Below the pieces are notes generated by a model that ran no database searches, was not told the DNA's origin, and worked only from the letters and a program-made list of their open reading frames with translations. From Fodinibius saliphilus (GTDB taxonomy: Bacteria > Bacteroidota > Rhodothermia > Balneolales > Balneolaceae): a stretch of DNA of 64,000 nt. Below, piece by piece: positions 45,343 through 54,635 of the stretch; positions within the stretch are counted from its first letter, which is position 1; each line of letters begins with the position of its first letter. The position numbers and the translations under genes were made by a program. The DNA lies in the NCBI RefSeq assembly GCF_005869845.1, contig NZ_VAWF01000003.1, positions 372,001-436,000 on the forward strand. Reading direction: 5' to 3'.

Positions 45343-46342
45343 ATGAAGTTACCAGGGGTACTTTTTTCGATATTGTTATTAGGAACGCTGGGGATAGGAT
45401 GCAACCAAGAGCAAACCGATACAGGGGCACCAGAGGTCCCAGAAGTAGACTATACGCTAAACCCATAATCGATGGAGCAGTGCCATTGAACCATTGATTA
45501 CAGTGGAATCAGGTTCAGTGATTGAGGTGGCCACAGAGAAAGCCTCTGACAAACAACTTAATCCGGAATCAACAATTGAAGACCTTAAAAATCTCGATTT
45601 TACTCCCATTCACCCATTCACCGGACCAATGTATGTGGAGGGAGCTGAACCGGGAGATCTGTTAAAAGTAAAACTGCATAAAATTGAGTTGGGTCACTGG
45701 GGATGGACAGCTATTATACCGGGATTCGGTTTTCTCGCTGATGATTTTAAAGAGCCCTATTTGAAAACGTTTGAATTCAATAAAGAGAGTCGTGATGTTA
45801 ATTTTTCTGATGATATTTCAGTGCCCTTAAATCCTTTTCCGGGCGTGATGGGGGTGGCACCAGCAACAGATTCTATGCTCTCCACCATCCCACCGAGAGC
45901 CAATGGAGGTAATATGGATGATCCACATATGACAGAGGGAACTACGATTTATTTCCCTGTATTTATGGAAGGAGCTCTTTTTTCAATAGGGGATGTCCAT
46001 GCCACCCAAGGGCTAGGAGAGGTCGGTGGAACAGCAATTGAGGCTCCCATGCGGATAGTCTATGAAATAAAGTTAGTTAAAAATGGTCGATCCATTCAGG
46101 AACCACAATATGAAACCAATGATTATTACGTGGTTACAGGTTTTGGGACTACTATTGATGAGGCCGCAAAAAAAGCAACTCGTTACATGATTGATTATCT
46201 GGTTGAGGAACACAATATGGACCGGAAAGATGCTTATGCACTGTGTTCGCTGGCGGGGGACCTGAAAATTGCCGAGGTAGTCGATGTTCCTCACATGTTG
46301 GTGACCATACATATGCCGAAAGAGGTTCTGGGAATTAAATGA
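45343..46342 (+). pseudogene. Acetamidase/formamidase-family lipoprotein, frameshifted
   Basis: A signal and lipobox (LGTLGIGC, Cys at 20) start at ATG 45343, then QTDTGAPEVPEVDYTLNP and an in-frame stop at 45466-45468. The next frame continues without gap as HNRWSSAIEPLITVESG from about 45464 and carries the rest of the family (HPFTGPMYVEGAEPGD, IPPRANGGNMD, GDVHATQGLGEVGGTAIEAP). The break sits in a CCC run at 45462-45464, and one C less would restore one 333-codon protein. So it is either a recent pseudogene or an assembly/sequencing error. The intact protein would be an exported amide hydrolase. It follows the OPT transporter by 39 bp. Confidence 0.88.
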
Positions 46343-46352
46343 ATTGAGCCTT

Positions 46353-46964
46353 TTATTGATGACGTTCTTTAAGGCGACCAATAATTTTTTTCAGCGGGAT
46401 ACCTTTTTCAGTCAGCAATACCAGTAGGTGATAAATAAGATCCGCTACTTCTCCTACGAATGCACTTTCGTTACTGTTTTTAGATGCAATAACAGTTTCA
46501 ACGGCTTCTTCACCAACCTTTTGGGTGATTTTATCCAGCCCTTCAGTGAATAGGTGGGTAGTGTAGGAGTTCTCGGGCATCTCTTTTTTACGTCCCTGGA
46601 TCAATTGTTCCAGATTGCCAATAAATGAGAGATCCTGATTAGGTTTAAAATCTTTTTCATAAAAACAGGATTGTTCTCCGGTATGACAAGTAGGCCCGTG
46701 AGGGTTGGCTAAGATTAGCAAGGTGTCATTGTCGCAATCTTTTTGAATATCTACCAGATCAAGAAAGTTGCCGGAAGTTTCACCCTTGGTCCACAAACGT
46801 TCTTTACTTCGGCTATAAAAGGTCACGCGTTCTTTTTCGAGAGTAGTTTCAAGGGCTTCTTTATTCATATAGCCCAACATCAATACTTGAAAGTTTTTGG
46901 CATCTTGGATAATTGCCGGGATCAGGCCGTTTCCTTTTTCAAAATCTAAATTTTCAGTTTTCAT
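46353..46964 (-). CDS. hisI: Bifunctional phosphoribosyl-AMP cyclohydrolase / phosphoribosyl-ATP pyrophosphatase
   Basis: This 203-residue fused HisIE enzyme catalyses steps 2 and 3 of histidine synthesis. The HisI half (residues 1-115) has RSKERLWTKGETSGN, the metal-binding DCDNDTLL and HPHGPTCHTG-like NPHGPTCHTGEQSCF. The HisE half (about 118-203) has TTHLFTEGLDKITQKVGEEA and ADLIYHLLVLL. All catalytic residues seen are intact. It is the last of the minus-strand his genes, 62 bp after hisF, and converges with the amidase pseudogene 10 bp away. Confidence 0.97.
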   Translation of the reverse strand: MKTENLDFEKGNGLIPAIIQDAKNFQVLMLGYMNKEALETTLEKERVTFYSRSKERLWTKGETSGNFLDLVDIQKDCDNDTLLILANPHGPTCHTGEQSCFYEKDFKPNQDLSFIGNLEQLIQGRKKEMPENSYTTHLFTEGLDKITQKVGEEAVETVIASKNSNESAFVGEVADLIYHLLVLLTEKGIPLKKIIGRLKERHQ

Positions 46965-47026
46965 CAGAAATTAGTTCTAGAATAATATTTATTTAAAAGA
47001 GATGCTGTAAAAGGAGTGAATATAGG

Positions 47027-47797
47027 TTAATTACTATCTACAGTATGCCGAACTGTAATGCCATCGTTTTCCATATAAATCTTTAATTCATCAATTTCGA
47101 TCTCCTGGAAGTGAAATATACTTGCTGCTAAAACGGCATCGGCTCCTCCTTTCTTGACGGCCTCAACACAATGGTTTTTAGTACCGGCCCCTCCACTGGC
47201 TATTACCGGAATTGACAAAAAGGAATTTACTTTTTTCAGCAACTCCAAATCATAGCCTGACTTAGTACCATCCTTATCCATACTGGTAAGGAGAATTTCG
47301 CCAGCCCCGCGTTTTTCTACTTCCTTAATCCATTGCAGGGCATCTTTTTCAGTATCGATTGAGCCACCGGAAATAAAGACATTCCATTGGTCACCGGTTC
47401 GTTTGGCATCAACAGCAGCAACAATACACTGAGACCCAAATTTTTGGGAAGCTTTATTTATAAGTTCAGGATTCCGAACAATAGCACTGTTTAACGATAT
47501 TTTATCTGCACCAGCATGTAGTAAATCTCCGATTTCTTCGACACTGCTAATACCACCACCTACAGTAAATGGTATGTCAATGTTTAAAGCTATTTTTTTC
47601 ACGAGCTCTACCAGCGTTTTTCGCTTTTCTTTGGTGGCTGTAATATCAAGGAAAACGAGCTCATCAGCTCCTTCATCAGAATAGCGTTTAGCAAGTTCTA
47701 CCGGATCACCGGCATCACGCAACCCTTCAAAGTTAACACCTTTTACCGTTCGGCCATCTTTAATATCAAGGCAGGGTATGATTCGTTTTGCGAGCAT
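47027..47797 (-). CDS. hisF: Imidazole glycerol phosphate synthase, cyclase subunit
   Basis: This 256-residue TIM barrel pairs with HisH and forms IGP and AICAR from PRFAR. It begins [20 protein letters not shown] with catalytic Asp 11, and the second catalytic Asp is in [15 protein letters not shown] (near 130). Phosphate loops are IPFTVGGGI and [10 protein letters not shown]. Its partner hisH lies about 8 kb upstream on the same strand, separated by the ECF/ABC cluster. An 18-bp palindrome lies 41 bp before its start. Confidence 0.97.
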   Translation of the reverse strand: MLAKRIIPCLDIKDGRTVKGVNFEGLRDAGDPVELAKRYSDEGADELVFLDITATKEKRKTLVELVKKIALNIDIPFTVGGGISSVEEIGDLLHAGADKISLNSAIVRNPELINKASQKFGSQCIVAAVDAKRTGDQWNVFISGGSIDTEKDALQWIKEVEKRGAGEILLTSMDKDGTKSGYDLELLKKVNSFLSIPVIASGGAGTKNHCVEAVKKGGADAVLAASIFHFQEIEIDELKIYMENDGITVRHTVDSN

Positions 47798-47837
47798 CTA
47801 TAAAATTGGTTAACTTATTATATTTACTTGATTTAGG

Positions 47838-47855
47838 CAGAATGGATCCATTCTG
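47838..47855. repeat. Perfect 18-bp palindrome between hisF and the cupin gene
   Basis: CAGAATGGATCCATTCTG reads identically on both strands. It lies between divergent genes, 40 bp from the hisF start and 153 bp from the cupin start, a location fitting an operator or a small hairpin. Function is not shown. Confidence 0.6.
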
Positions 47856-48008
47856 ATGGAGGCAATAATATTACCAAAATTTTCGGTCTAATTGAAGCGA
47901 GGTTTAATATTGTCTATTACCGATAAAAAATAATGATCATAATTTGTATCTTCAGGAATCTTTGATACATGATTAGAGGCTAACAGGATAAAAATTAATT
48001 AGGATATA

Positions 48009-48500
48009 GTGGAAGCAGAACAGAAACTGTTCAAAGAGGTTGAACAAAATATTCAAGAGCAGGATTTTAGTATTATTGATGGAGATCAAGAACGACCGTG
48101 GGGTGGCTTTTTCGTTATTGATGAAGGTGAAGCATCGGCATTTGCTGAGCGTTATTTCAATAATATTGCTGACGAATTAAAAAATTCGGGCAAGCTAAGT
48201 CCCAAGATTTTAGTTGTTCAACCGAATAAACGATTGTCTTGGCAATATCATCATCGCCGTGCCGAGATATGGAAGGTGATAGAGGGGCCGGTAGGCGTTA
48301 TGAAGAGTGATAGTGATGAGCAAAGTGTGGTTCAAGAATATGACGAAGGAGATGTTATCAGAATTAAAAAGGGGGAGCGCCACCGATTAGTGGGGCTGCA
48401 AAATTGGGCTGTCTTAGCAGAGATATGGCAACATACGGATCCTGAAAACCCTTCGGACGAAGACGACATTGTTCGTGTGCAAGATGATTTTGGTCGTTAG
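48009..48500 (+). CDS. Cupin protein, mannose-6-phosphate isomerase type II-like
   Basis: This 163-residue single-cupin protein resembles the isomerase domain of mannose-6-phosphate isomerase / mannose-1-phosphate guanylyltransferase. Visible motifs are ERPWGGFFVIDEG, RLSWQYHHRRAEIWKVIEGP (metal His and Glu), GDVIRIKKGERHRL and the typical tail EDDIVRVQDDFGR. It could interconvert mannose-6-P and fructose-6-P for nucleotide-sugar synthesis, or be a sugar epimerase relative. The start is GTG at 48009, as no ATG precedes the conserved region. It lies on the strand opposite the his genes and interrupts hisA and hisF. Confidence 0.82.
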   Translation: MEAEQKLFKEVEQNIQEQDFSIIDGDQERPWGGFFVIDEGEASAFAERYFNNIADELKNSGKLSPKILVVQPNKRLSWQYHHRRAEIWKVIEGPVGVMKSDSDEQSVVQEYDEGDVIRIKKGERHRLVGLQNWAVLAEIWQHTDPENPSDEDDIVRVQDDFGR

Positions 48501-48541
48501 TCTATTGGCCTAATAGGGAGATGAGCTGGAGCTCTGTTTAA

Positions 48542-49261
48542 TTAGGGAGTATGGTATTTCAGCATGTCATCCAGTGTTAGTTTATTTTCATAATATGCCC
48601 GGCCTACTACAACACCATAAAGTTCTTGTTGTTCTAAAGCTTCAAGGTCTGAAGAATCAGAGACTCCTCCAGAGGCGATAAAGTTTAAATTCGGAAATTG
48701 AGATTTAAGATTTTTATACAATTCCAGATTTGGCCCTTCCAGTGTTCCGTCTTTTGAAATATCCGTACTGAGTACCGTTTGTAAGCCACGGTCAATCATT
48801 GGTTGTAGAAATTCTACTAATGTTTGATCCAGTGTTTCTAACCACCCGCTATATGCTACTTTACCATCTTTTAAATCCATTCCAAGAATGGCTCGACCTC
48901 CATAACTATCAAGTACTGAAAGCCAACTTTCTTTGTTCTTAACAGCCATTGAACTACAGATAATGTTTGAAACTCCTTTTTCAAGAAGCATAGAAGCATC
49001 ATCATAGCTTCGTATACCGCCGCCTGTTTGAACAGAAATTCCCAGCTCTTGAGTGATTATTTTAATGTGCTCCAGATTTATAAATTTTCCTTCTTTGGCA
49101 CCATTTAAATCAACAATGTGAATATGTTCAAAGCCTGCAGCTTTGAACTTTCGAGCTTCATCTAAAGGATTATCGTTGTATATCGTCACTTCTTCATAGT
49201 TACCTTTGTGCAAGCGTACAACTTGTCCATCTAATAAATCAATGGCGGGAATAACTTTCAT
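48542..49261 (-). CDS. hisA: ProFAR isomerase
   Basis: This 239-residue TIM-barrel isomerase catalyses the fourth step of histidine synthesis, opening the ribose of ProFAR to PRFAR. It begins MKVIPAIDLLDGQVVRLHKG with catalytic Asp 8. The second catalytic Asp is in VLSTDISKDGTLEGPN. Phosphate loops are ISVQTGGGIR and FIASGGVSD. It converges with the cupin gene and follows the barrel gene of the ECF cluster by 88 bp on the same strand, so it is no longer attached to hisH. Confidence 0.97.
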   Translation of the reverse strand: MKVIPAIDLLDGQVVRLHKGNYEEVTIYNDNPLDEARKFKAAGFEHIHIVDLNGAKEGKFINLEHIKIITQELGISVQTGGGIRSYDDASMLLEKGVSNIICSSMAVKNKESWLSVLDSYGGRAILGMDLKDGKVAYSGWLETLDQTLVEFLQPMIDRGLQTVLSTDISKDGTLEGPNLELYKNLKSQFPNLNFIASGGVSDSSDLEALEQQELYGVVVGRAYYENKLTLDDMLKYHTP

Positions 49262-49349
49262 TTCAGGAAGTTTTTATTATAGTTTTTTTCAAAAAAGGGA
49301 AAGTACAAATAGCACCAGAGAGTTCACAGTAAATTGTGCTAAAACTTAT

Positions 49350-50522
49350 CTAATACGACCATTTTAGGCGAAAAAAGAAAAGGTTAGGTGCTGCAACTGT
49401 TTGGTTGAAAACGGCGCCCTTTAAAAGTTGTGACAGCAGAAGAAAGTCGAGGTTTTCAGCTACCGATACTGTCACTTGCGGAATAGTAATAAAGATGGAG
49501 CGATCAAAACTGCTTAGAAAACCTATATTTCCGCTTATTAAGGGGTGGAATTGGTAGGAACTGTTGAGGAAAAATCCTGTTTTGGCAATAAACAGGTTGT
49601 CAGCGCTTGGAGGTCGGACTAACGTAGTTAGTGGATTTCTTCGTTGGCTGTATCCGCCGTTGTATAGCATTTCACCCTGTAAATACACCCCATTGGAGAG
49701 CATGTGATCGAGTCCGGTTGTGGCCGTAAAATGGCCTGTTTCCTCAAAAAGGTCGTTTTCGGGGTGGAAGTATGAAATCTCCCCCTTGAATCCTGTATTT
49801 CCCAGGTAGCCGGCCCAACCGGCTCCTATAGTTAGCTGGTTTAGGTAATGTCCGCCGGTAAACTGGATATCGTAATTGCCCCAGTTTGTGCGGACCATCC
49901 CCGCCAGCACGGATTGCTCCCAGCTACCAGCGATGCGGTAACCAACGTCTAAGTTTGAAGCATAGCTCCAATTGTATTGCGCGCTGAAGGCATCCACACC
50001 GGGGCGTTCTTCGTAATCAAAATCCAGAAAAGCATAGTTGTTAAACAGATCATTGGGATTCCAAACAAAGGTGCGTCCCCAGTTTAGGCGCTGCCGGCCT
50101 GCATGTACCTCCCACGGACCGTTAATGTAACTAAGGTGCAGTCGGTCGATATTGGAGTGCATTAGTGAGTAGTTGGTACCAAACCATACCCAAGACCAAT
50201 CAAAATAGTTGGCATCCTGTTCATAGATTTGTTTTAATCCCGGAGTGTTATTGACGGTGTAGCCATTGAGTAACCGTGTTCGTAGATCCGCCCGAAGTTC
50301 AAAGTTCTTGGATAGGTTCCATTCGGTTTCCAGCCGATGATGCAGAATGTTGTCGTAATGGATCTCTGAAAATCCATTATCTACTGATGCTCGTCCCAGT
50401 TCCTTTATGTATCCACTGATATCCAGATCGAGAGAGGATTTCTGAGCGGAGGCAGATTGTAATCTCAAAAGAAGTATGCAAATCCCGAAAAATAAATAAA
50501 TAGCTTTTTTATAATGAGCCAT
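49350..50522 (-). CDS. Outer-membrane beta-barrel protein of the ECF/ABC cluster
   Basis: This 390-residue exported protein starts at ATG 50522, which begins the signal peptide (MAHYKKAIYLFFGICILLL, cleavage near ASAQ). The body consists of alternating amphipathic strands with a recognisable phrase EVHAGRQRLNWGRTFVWNPN near residue 140, which recurs in Bacteroidetes porin/alginate-export-like barrels. It ends in an aromatic C-terminus (LFFFRLKWSY), typical of barrels. It is the last gene of the sigma-led cluster, 19 bp after the ATPase gene, and could be the outer-membrane pore of that export route. The exact substrate is unknown. Confidence 0.8.
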   Translation of the reverse strand: MAHYKKAIYLFFGICILLLRLQSASAQKSSLDLDISGYIKELGRASVDNGFSEIHYDNILHHRLETEWNLSKNFELRADLRTRLLNGYTVNNTPGLKQIYEQDANYFDWSWVWFGTNYSLMHSNIDRLHLSYINGPWEVHAGRQRLNWGRTFVWNPNDLFNNYAFLDFDYEERPGVDAFSAQYNWSYASNLDVGYRIAGSWEQSVLAGMVRTNWGNYDIQFTGGHYLNQLTIGAGWAGYLGNTGFKGEISYFHPENDLFEETGHFTATTGLDHMLSNGVYLQGEMLYNGGYSQRRNPLTTLVRPPSADNLFIAKTGFFLNSSYQFHPLISGNIGFLSSFDRSIFITIPQVTVSVAENLDFLLLSQLLKGAVFNQTVAAPNLFFFRLKWSY

Positions 50523-50541
50523 ATTAGTGTTCAATATTCTG

Positions 50542-51243
50542 TTATTCAGCAGGATGCTTTTTGTGTACCTCATCTTTAGCAATTTTGCCATCTACAAGAG
50601 TAATAACGCGTCGAGCACGATCTATAACCCGTTGGTCGTGAGTAGAAAATACAAAGGTCATATTTTCTTTTTTGTTTAGTTCTGCCATCATATCCAGCAA
50701 GTCCGCAGTAGATACCGAATCTAAGTTTGCCGTGGGTTCATCAGCGAGAACAAAGTCGGGGGTAGAGGAGAGGGCACGTGCAACGGCAACACGCTGCTGT
50801 TGACCGCCCGAAAGTTCAGAAGGACGTTTATTGATTTTATCGGCTAGGCCCACTTCTTCGAGTAATGCCCTGCTTTTTTCGTTGCACTCTTTCTGGGGAC
50901 GTCCCTGCATCTGCATAACAAAAGCTACATTTTCGATAGCAGTGAGTACGGGAATAAGGTTATATGCCTGGAAAACGAAGCCGATATGTTGCAACCTGAA
51001 ATTAATGAGTTCACTGTCGGAGAGTGCACCCAGATCAGTGCCTTTTACGATCGCTTTGCCTTCAGTAGGGCTGTCAAGTCCACCGATGATATTTAAAAGT
51101 GTGGTTTTTCCTGATCCCGATGGACCTACAATAGCAGTAAATTCCCCTATTTCAATTTTTAAATCTACGCCGTTGAGGGCGTGAACCGGAACTTGGTCTT
51201 TGTTATAAACTTTGGTTAAACCGTTGGTTTCTATGACAGGCAT
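50542..51243 (-). CDS. ABC transporter ATP-binding protein (LolD/MacB type)
   Basis: This 233-residue ATPase has its start at ATG 51243 (MPVIETNGLTKVYNKDQVPV). Walker A is GPSGSGKTT, the Q-loop is QAYNLIP, the signature is LSGGQQQRVAVARAL, Walker B is FVLADEPTANLD, and the switch His is in STHD. It groups with the LolD/MacB/FtsE export-type ATPases that use FtsX-like permeases, and two such permease genes lie directly upstream. The system probably works on lipoproteins or other envelope substrates. The ribosome site is weak. Confidence 0.93.
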   Translation of the reverse strand: MPVIETNGLTKVYNKDQVPVHALNGVDLKIEIGEFTAIVGPSGSGKTTLLNIIGGLDSPTEGKAIVKGTDLGALSDSELINFRLQHIGFVFQAYNLIPVLTAIENVAFVMQMQGRPQKECNEKSRALLEEVGLADKINKRPSELSGGQQQRVAVARALSSTPDFVLADEPTANLDSVSTADLLDMMAELNKKENMTFVFSTHDQRVIDRARRVITLVDGKIAKDEVHKKHPAE

Positions 51244-51317
51244 GATTTTCAGCTTTCGTGTTGCGGGATTCAAGGTTCAAGTTACGGGTTGGGGTTTAAT
51301 GTATTACGAGAAATGTC

Positions 51318-52538
51318 TTAAATTTTTCTTATCGCTTCTACGGGTTTTAACTTTAGGGTTTTCCATGCCGGGTATAGGGCCGACAAGATGGCTGCGATTC
51401 CAATAAGCAGGGTGATATTTAGATAATAAACAGCATCTAAATCCGGATAGATAACCGTATCCATTCCATAAGCGTTAAGGCCTTCTGCAAAGGCACTGAG
51501 ATCGATACCGATAGTTCCCAATATTGAAATAGTAATCCAGCTAAACAGTAGGCCCAGCGGGGTTCCGACCATCGTCAGGAAAAAGGTTTCTGAGAGCACC
51601 ATCCCGAATAGCCGGCGTTTGTTCATTCCTACAGCCATAAGCATACCGAGTTCGTGCGTACGTTCCATTACGGCCATCAACATGGTATTGATGATGCTGA
51701 ATACCAATGCAATAATAATAATGACCATAATAACGTACATGGAAACATCTGTCATGCTAAAGACATATTCGAGTTCTGGGGCAATGGTGCCCCAACTGGC
51801 TATTTTAAGATTGGGATAAGAGTTTGCCAGTTTTTCGGCTCGCCGAGGAGCTTTTGTAAAATCATCCAGTTTAAGCGTTAGCTTATGAATGAGATCATTA
51901 TTGCCCAATAAACGGTTTAAGTCGCTTCGTAATACAAATACATTGCCTTTATCATAATTGGCATTAAAGGAATCAAAGATGCCGGCCACGCGAAAAGCAC
52001 CTGCTGTTATATTTCCATCTACATCCTGAAAGCTGAGCACCAGTTTTGATCGCAGATTCAACTTGAGCCGTTCGGCCAATGCTTTGCCAATAAGGATGGG
52101 ATTGCGGTCTATGCTTTGCAAAAAGTCGCCTTCTTTGATGTATTGTATAACAGGCGGGGTGCCAGAGTGTGTGGTATCAATACCATGTATGGTAACGCCA
52201 TAGCTATTGGCAGCACTTTGTGCTAATCCCGTTGATTGACTCTCATACTCGGTTTGTAGGATATACTCTTGTTCCTCTAAGTTATTCAACAGGTGTTTTG
52301 CCTTCTCAATACTGTATTTGGGATTATATTGATCCTCAAAATCTGGATTTGTTATCTGGATATGACCTATTGTGAGATCCAGTTGGTTCTGAAGGTACCC
52401 CTGCGCCATACTGTTAAAAAAGGCGGAGATAAAAATACCGGCCCAAATTCCCAGCATTACAGCAATGATAACGACGCCACTGCGTGTAGGATTTCGCCAA
52501 ATATTCTTCCATCCGAGTGCGATAATTTTTCGAAACAT
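51318..52538 (-). CDS. ABC transporter permease, FtsX/LolE-like (second)
   Basis: This 406-residue permease has four membrane segments: one at the N-terminus (about 18-38, RSGVVIIAVMLGIWAGIFIS), a large periplasmic domain, then three C-terminal segments (about 270-400) in the FtsX fold. The C-terminal block GMLMAVGMNKRRLFGMVLSE is the usual coupling helix region. It overlaps nothing, and one base separates it from the preceding permease gene. The paired permeases with one ATPase resemble LolCDE or MacB-type half-transporters. Confidence 0.92.
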   Translation of the reverse strand: MFRKIIALGWKNIWRNPTRSGVVIIAVMLGIWAGIFISAFFNSMAQGYLQNQLDLTIGHIQITNPDFEDQYNPKYSIEKAKHLLNNLEEQEYILQTEYESQSTGLAQSAANSYGVTIHGIDTTHSGTPPVIQYIKEGDFLQSIDRNPILIGKALAERLKLNLRSKLVLSFQDVDGNITAGAFRVAGIFDSFNANYDKGNVFVLRSDLNRLLGNNDLIHKLTLKLDDFTKAPRRAEKLANSYPNLKIASWGTIAPELEYVFSMTDVSMYVIMVIIIIALVFSIINTMLMAVMERTHELGMLMAVGMNKRRLFGMVLSETFFLTMVGTPLGLLFSWITISILGTIGIDLSAFAEGLNAYGMDTVIYPDLDAVYYLNITLLIGIAAILSALYPAWKTLKLKPVEAIRKI

Positions 52539-52539
52539 A

Positions 52540-53763
52540 TCAAGATCTCATAGCGTCGATAGGGTTTAAGTTTGCGGCTTTAAGAATAGGTATGATGCTA
52601 AACAGCAGAGTGATAAAAAAGACAATCAGAGCTTGGCTGGTAAATATTTCAGGATCCGTAGAGAATTCAAGGATGGGAGCCATATTGTATTGTTCAACAG
52701 CCGAAGCCATGGCCCCTGAAAGGTCAATAGGGTTTACATTGAAGTACCATGCTACAGGAATACTGAAGAGGATGCCGAACCCTGCTCCCATTAGACTCAT
52801 GAGAAGTATTTCAAAAGAAAGGATCTTAGCAATGGTGGTGCGTGGAGTTCCTACCGAGAGCATGACACCAAATTCATAGCTACGCTCTGCAATCATCATT
52901 AGCACGGTGCCTAAAATCCCAAAGCCAACAACCATATAGAGAACAAGCAGAATAATGATTCCCCCTCCTCGATCCACTTCAATAGCTTGTTTCAATTCCG
53001 GCATCATTTTTTGCCATGTTAGCACCTCGTAGTCGTTGGTCGGTAGTCTGCTTTTAAGGTATTTGGCAGTAGCATTAAGTTGGGTAGGGGTCTTCAGTTT
53101 GATAGCAATCGAAGTAAGACGGTCTTGGGCTGAAAACAGATATTGGGCTGTTTTTAACGGAAGGTAGACCAGGCTACTGTTCATTTCGGGATTGGAAAAG
53201 GAAACAGTACCCTTAATAGGATAGAGCCCGGTAGCATTCATACTGTGGTAGCCCTGACCAATAAGAACCAAGCTGTCACCGATTTGAGCGTTCAGGCGCT
53301 GCCTCAGTTTTTCACCGATAATTGCTCCTTTTTCACTGTTAGAGCTAAAGTAATTTCCTTTTTGTAGTTTTGTTTGTGGTTGACTGAGTTCTTGCTCTGC
53401 TTCTACATCGATACCCATAATCATGGCGGGCCGACTTTGCTGGCCAGTAGCTACAAGGGCATATGATTCAATACGCGGGATGATTGACCTTATATTTTTA
53501 TCAGATTTAATAACCTCATAGAGGGAATCATTAATGGCCAGACTATTATTTAAAGTTGGGTTATCTTGGTAGCCTTGTTTATGAATTTGGATATAACCGG
53601 AAAAGGTGCCCACCGTATTCTCGAGCATATTATCATATTGCCCTTCTTGTGAGGAACGGGTAATGGCCGATAAAAAGACGGCAACAACAATGGAGAGCGT
53701 TGTAATAATCGTTCTTCGTTTATTCCGCCAAATATTTCGCCATGCTAATTTTATAGATAGCAT
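52540..53763 (-). CDS. ABC transporter permease, FtsX/LolC-like (first)
   Basis: This 407-residue permease has the same layout: N-terminal membrane segment (TTLSIVVAVFLSAIT), a large extracytoplasmic domain and three C-terminal segments ending with IPILKAANLNPIDAMRS. The coupling region YEFGVMLSVGTPRTTIAKIL matches the FtsX family. It is followed one base later by the second permease. It lies 96 bp after the LolA-like gene, so in the same operon. The partner ATPase is the only one in the cluster. Confidence 0.92.
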   Translation of the reverse strand: MLSIKLAWRNIWRNKRRTIITTLSIVVAVFLSAITRSSQEGQYDNMLENTVGTFSGYIQIHKQGYQDNPTLNNSLAINDSLYEVIKSDKNIRSIIPRIESYALVATGQQSRPAMIMGIDVEAEQELSQPQTKLQKGNYFSSNSEKGAIIGEKLRQRLNAQIGDSLVLIGQGYHSMNATGLYPIKGTVSFSNPEMNSSLVYLPLKTAQYLFSAQDRLTSIAIKLKTPTQLNATAKYLKSRLPTNDYEVLTWQKMMPELKQAIEVDRGGGIIILLVLYMVVGFGILGTVLMMIAERSYEFGVMLSVGTPRTTIAKILSFEILLMSLMGAGFGILFSIPVAWYFNVNPIDLSGAMASAVEQYNMAPILEFSTDPEIFTSQALIVFFITLLFSIIPILKAANLNPIDAMRS

Positions 53764-53858
53764 ATCAAAGTTGTTTAATAGGACACAGGCAATGCAGGCT
53801 AAACAGTCAAGCGCAGATAAAATTCGTGGAAACTTGCATCAGCTGTAAACCCTGCGTT

Positions 53859-54617
53859 TTAATCTAGGTTTTTTAGATTTTGGATGCTGAAGAATCGTTC
53901 AGCTATATCAATATTGAAAGCAATATCCTCATAAAGTAATACCGTCTTCTGGTTTTTTTTATCCATGGGAATCATCTCCATTTTTGTAGGGATGGTTCGT
54001 CCGTTCATGTTTTCAATTTGTGATCCTTCCATGACCTTTATTAATTTCCCATCCTCATTATAAAATTCGGTCCGCAGCTGCAGGTACTCTTGTTTTGATA
54101 TGAAACTAATCAACTTACCCCATACGACCGGAGCTTGGGGCTTGGGTGACATTATGATCCTGTAGCACTCATAATCGCTGAGGGTACTGTCTCCGGCTAT
54201 CGTATGGTTATAATCGGTGACGATAGAGGACTCTTCTACCAGATCATTATTTGAAAAGTCTGATCCCATCCAAGACTGACTCATCATAGAGGGAGGCATT
54301 TTAATCGTCCTATTGATGTTGGGTAGCCAGTTCCAGATCTCATTATCCCGTTTTAAATAGGCGGTTCCTTGATCACGGGCCGGGGCGGTAACAAGGATGA
54401 GACTATATTCAGTGCCCAGACTCCATGCTTTCATTGATACTTCGCGCTGCCAAGTGGGGCGTATGATTTTCATGGTTATCTTTGCCCGCGAGCTTTCCCC
54501 ACGTATCTTTTTATCTGCTTTTTTAACAATATCAGTAGCATTTTGGGCTTGTATTATGAATGTGCAGCTAAACAAGAACAGTATAGTAGCTAAGCAATAT
54601 TTTTTAATAGCCTGCAT
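53859..54617 (-). CDS. LolA-like outer-membrane lipoprotein-sorting carrier
   Basis: This 252-residue exported protein has a signal peptide (residues 1-24, LATILFLFSCTFIIQAQ). The mature part matches the outer-membrane lipoprotein-sorting family (LolA/LolB fold; COG2834-type): long curved strands such as TMKIIRPTWQREVSMKAWSL, the family stretch WNWLPNINRTIKMPPSMMSQ and SWMGSDFSNNDLV. It probably shuttles a hydrophobic cargo in the periplasm. The location between a sigma factor/membrane protein and two LolCE-like permeases supports a dedicated transport route. Cargo is unknown. Confidence 0.88.
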   Translation of the reverse strand: MQAIKKYCLATILFLFSCTFIIQAQNATDIVKKADKKIRGESSRAKITMKIIRPTWQREVSMKAWSLGTEYSLILVTAPARDQGTAYLKRDNEIWNWLPNINRTIKMPPSMMSQSWMGSDFSNNDLVEESSIVTDYNHTIAGDSTLSDYECYRIIMSPKPQAPVVWGKLISFISKQEYLQLRTEFYNEDGKLIKVMEGSQIENMNGRTIPTKMEMIPMDKKNQKTVLLYEDIAFNIDIAERFFSIQNLKNLD

Positions 54618-54635
54618 GATAGCGTAACTAATCGG

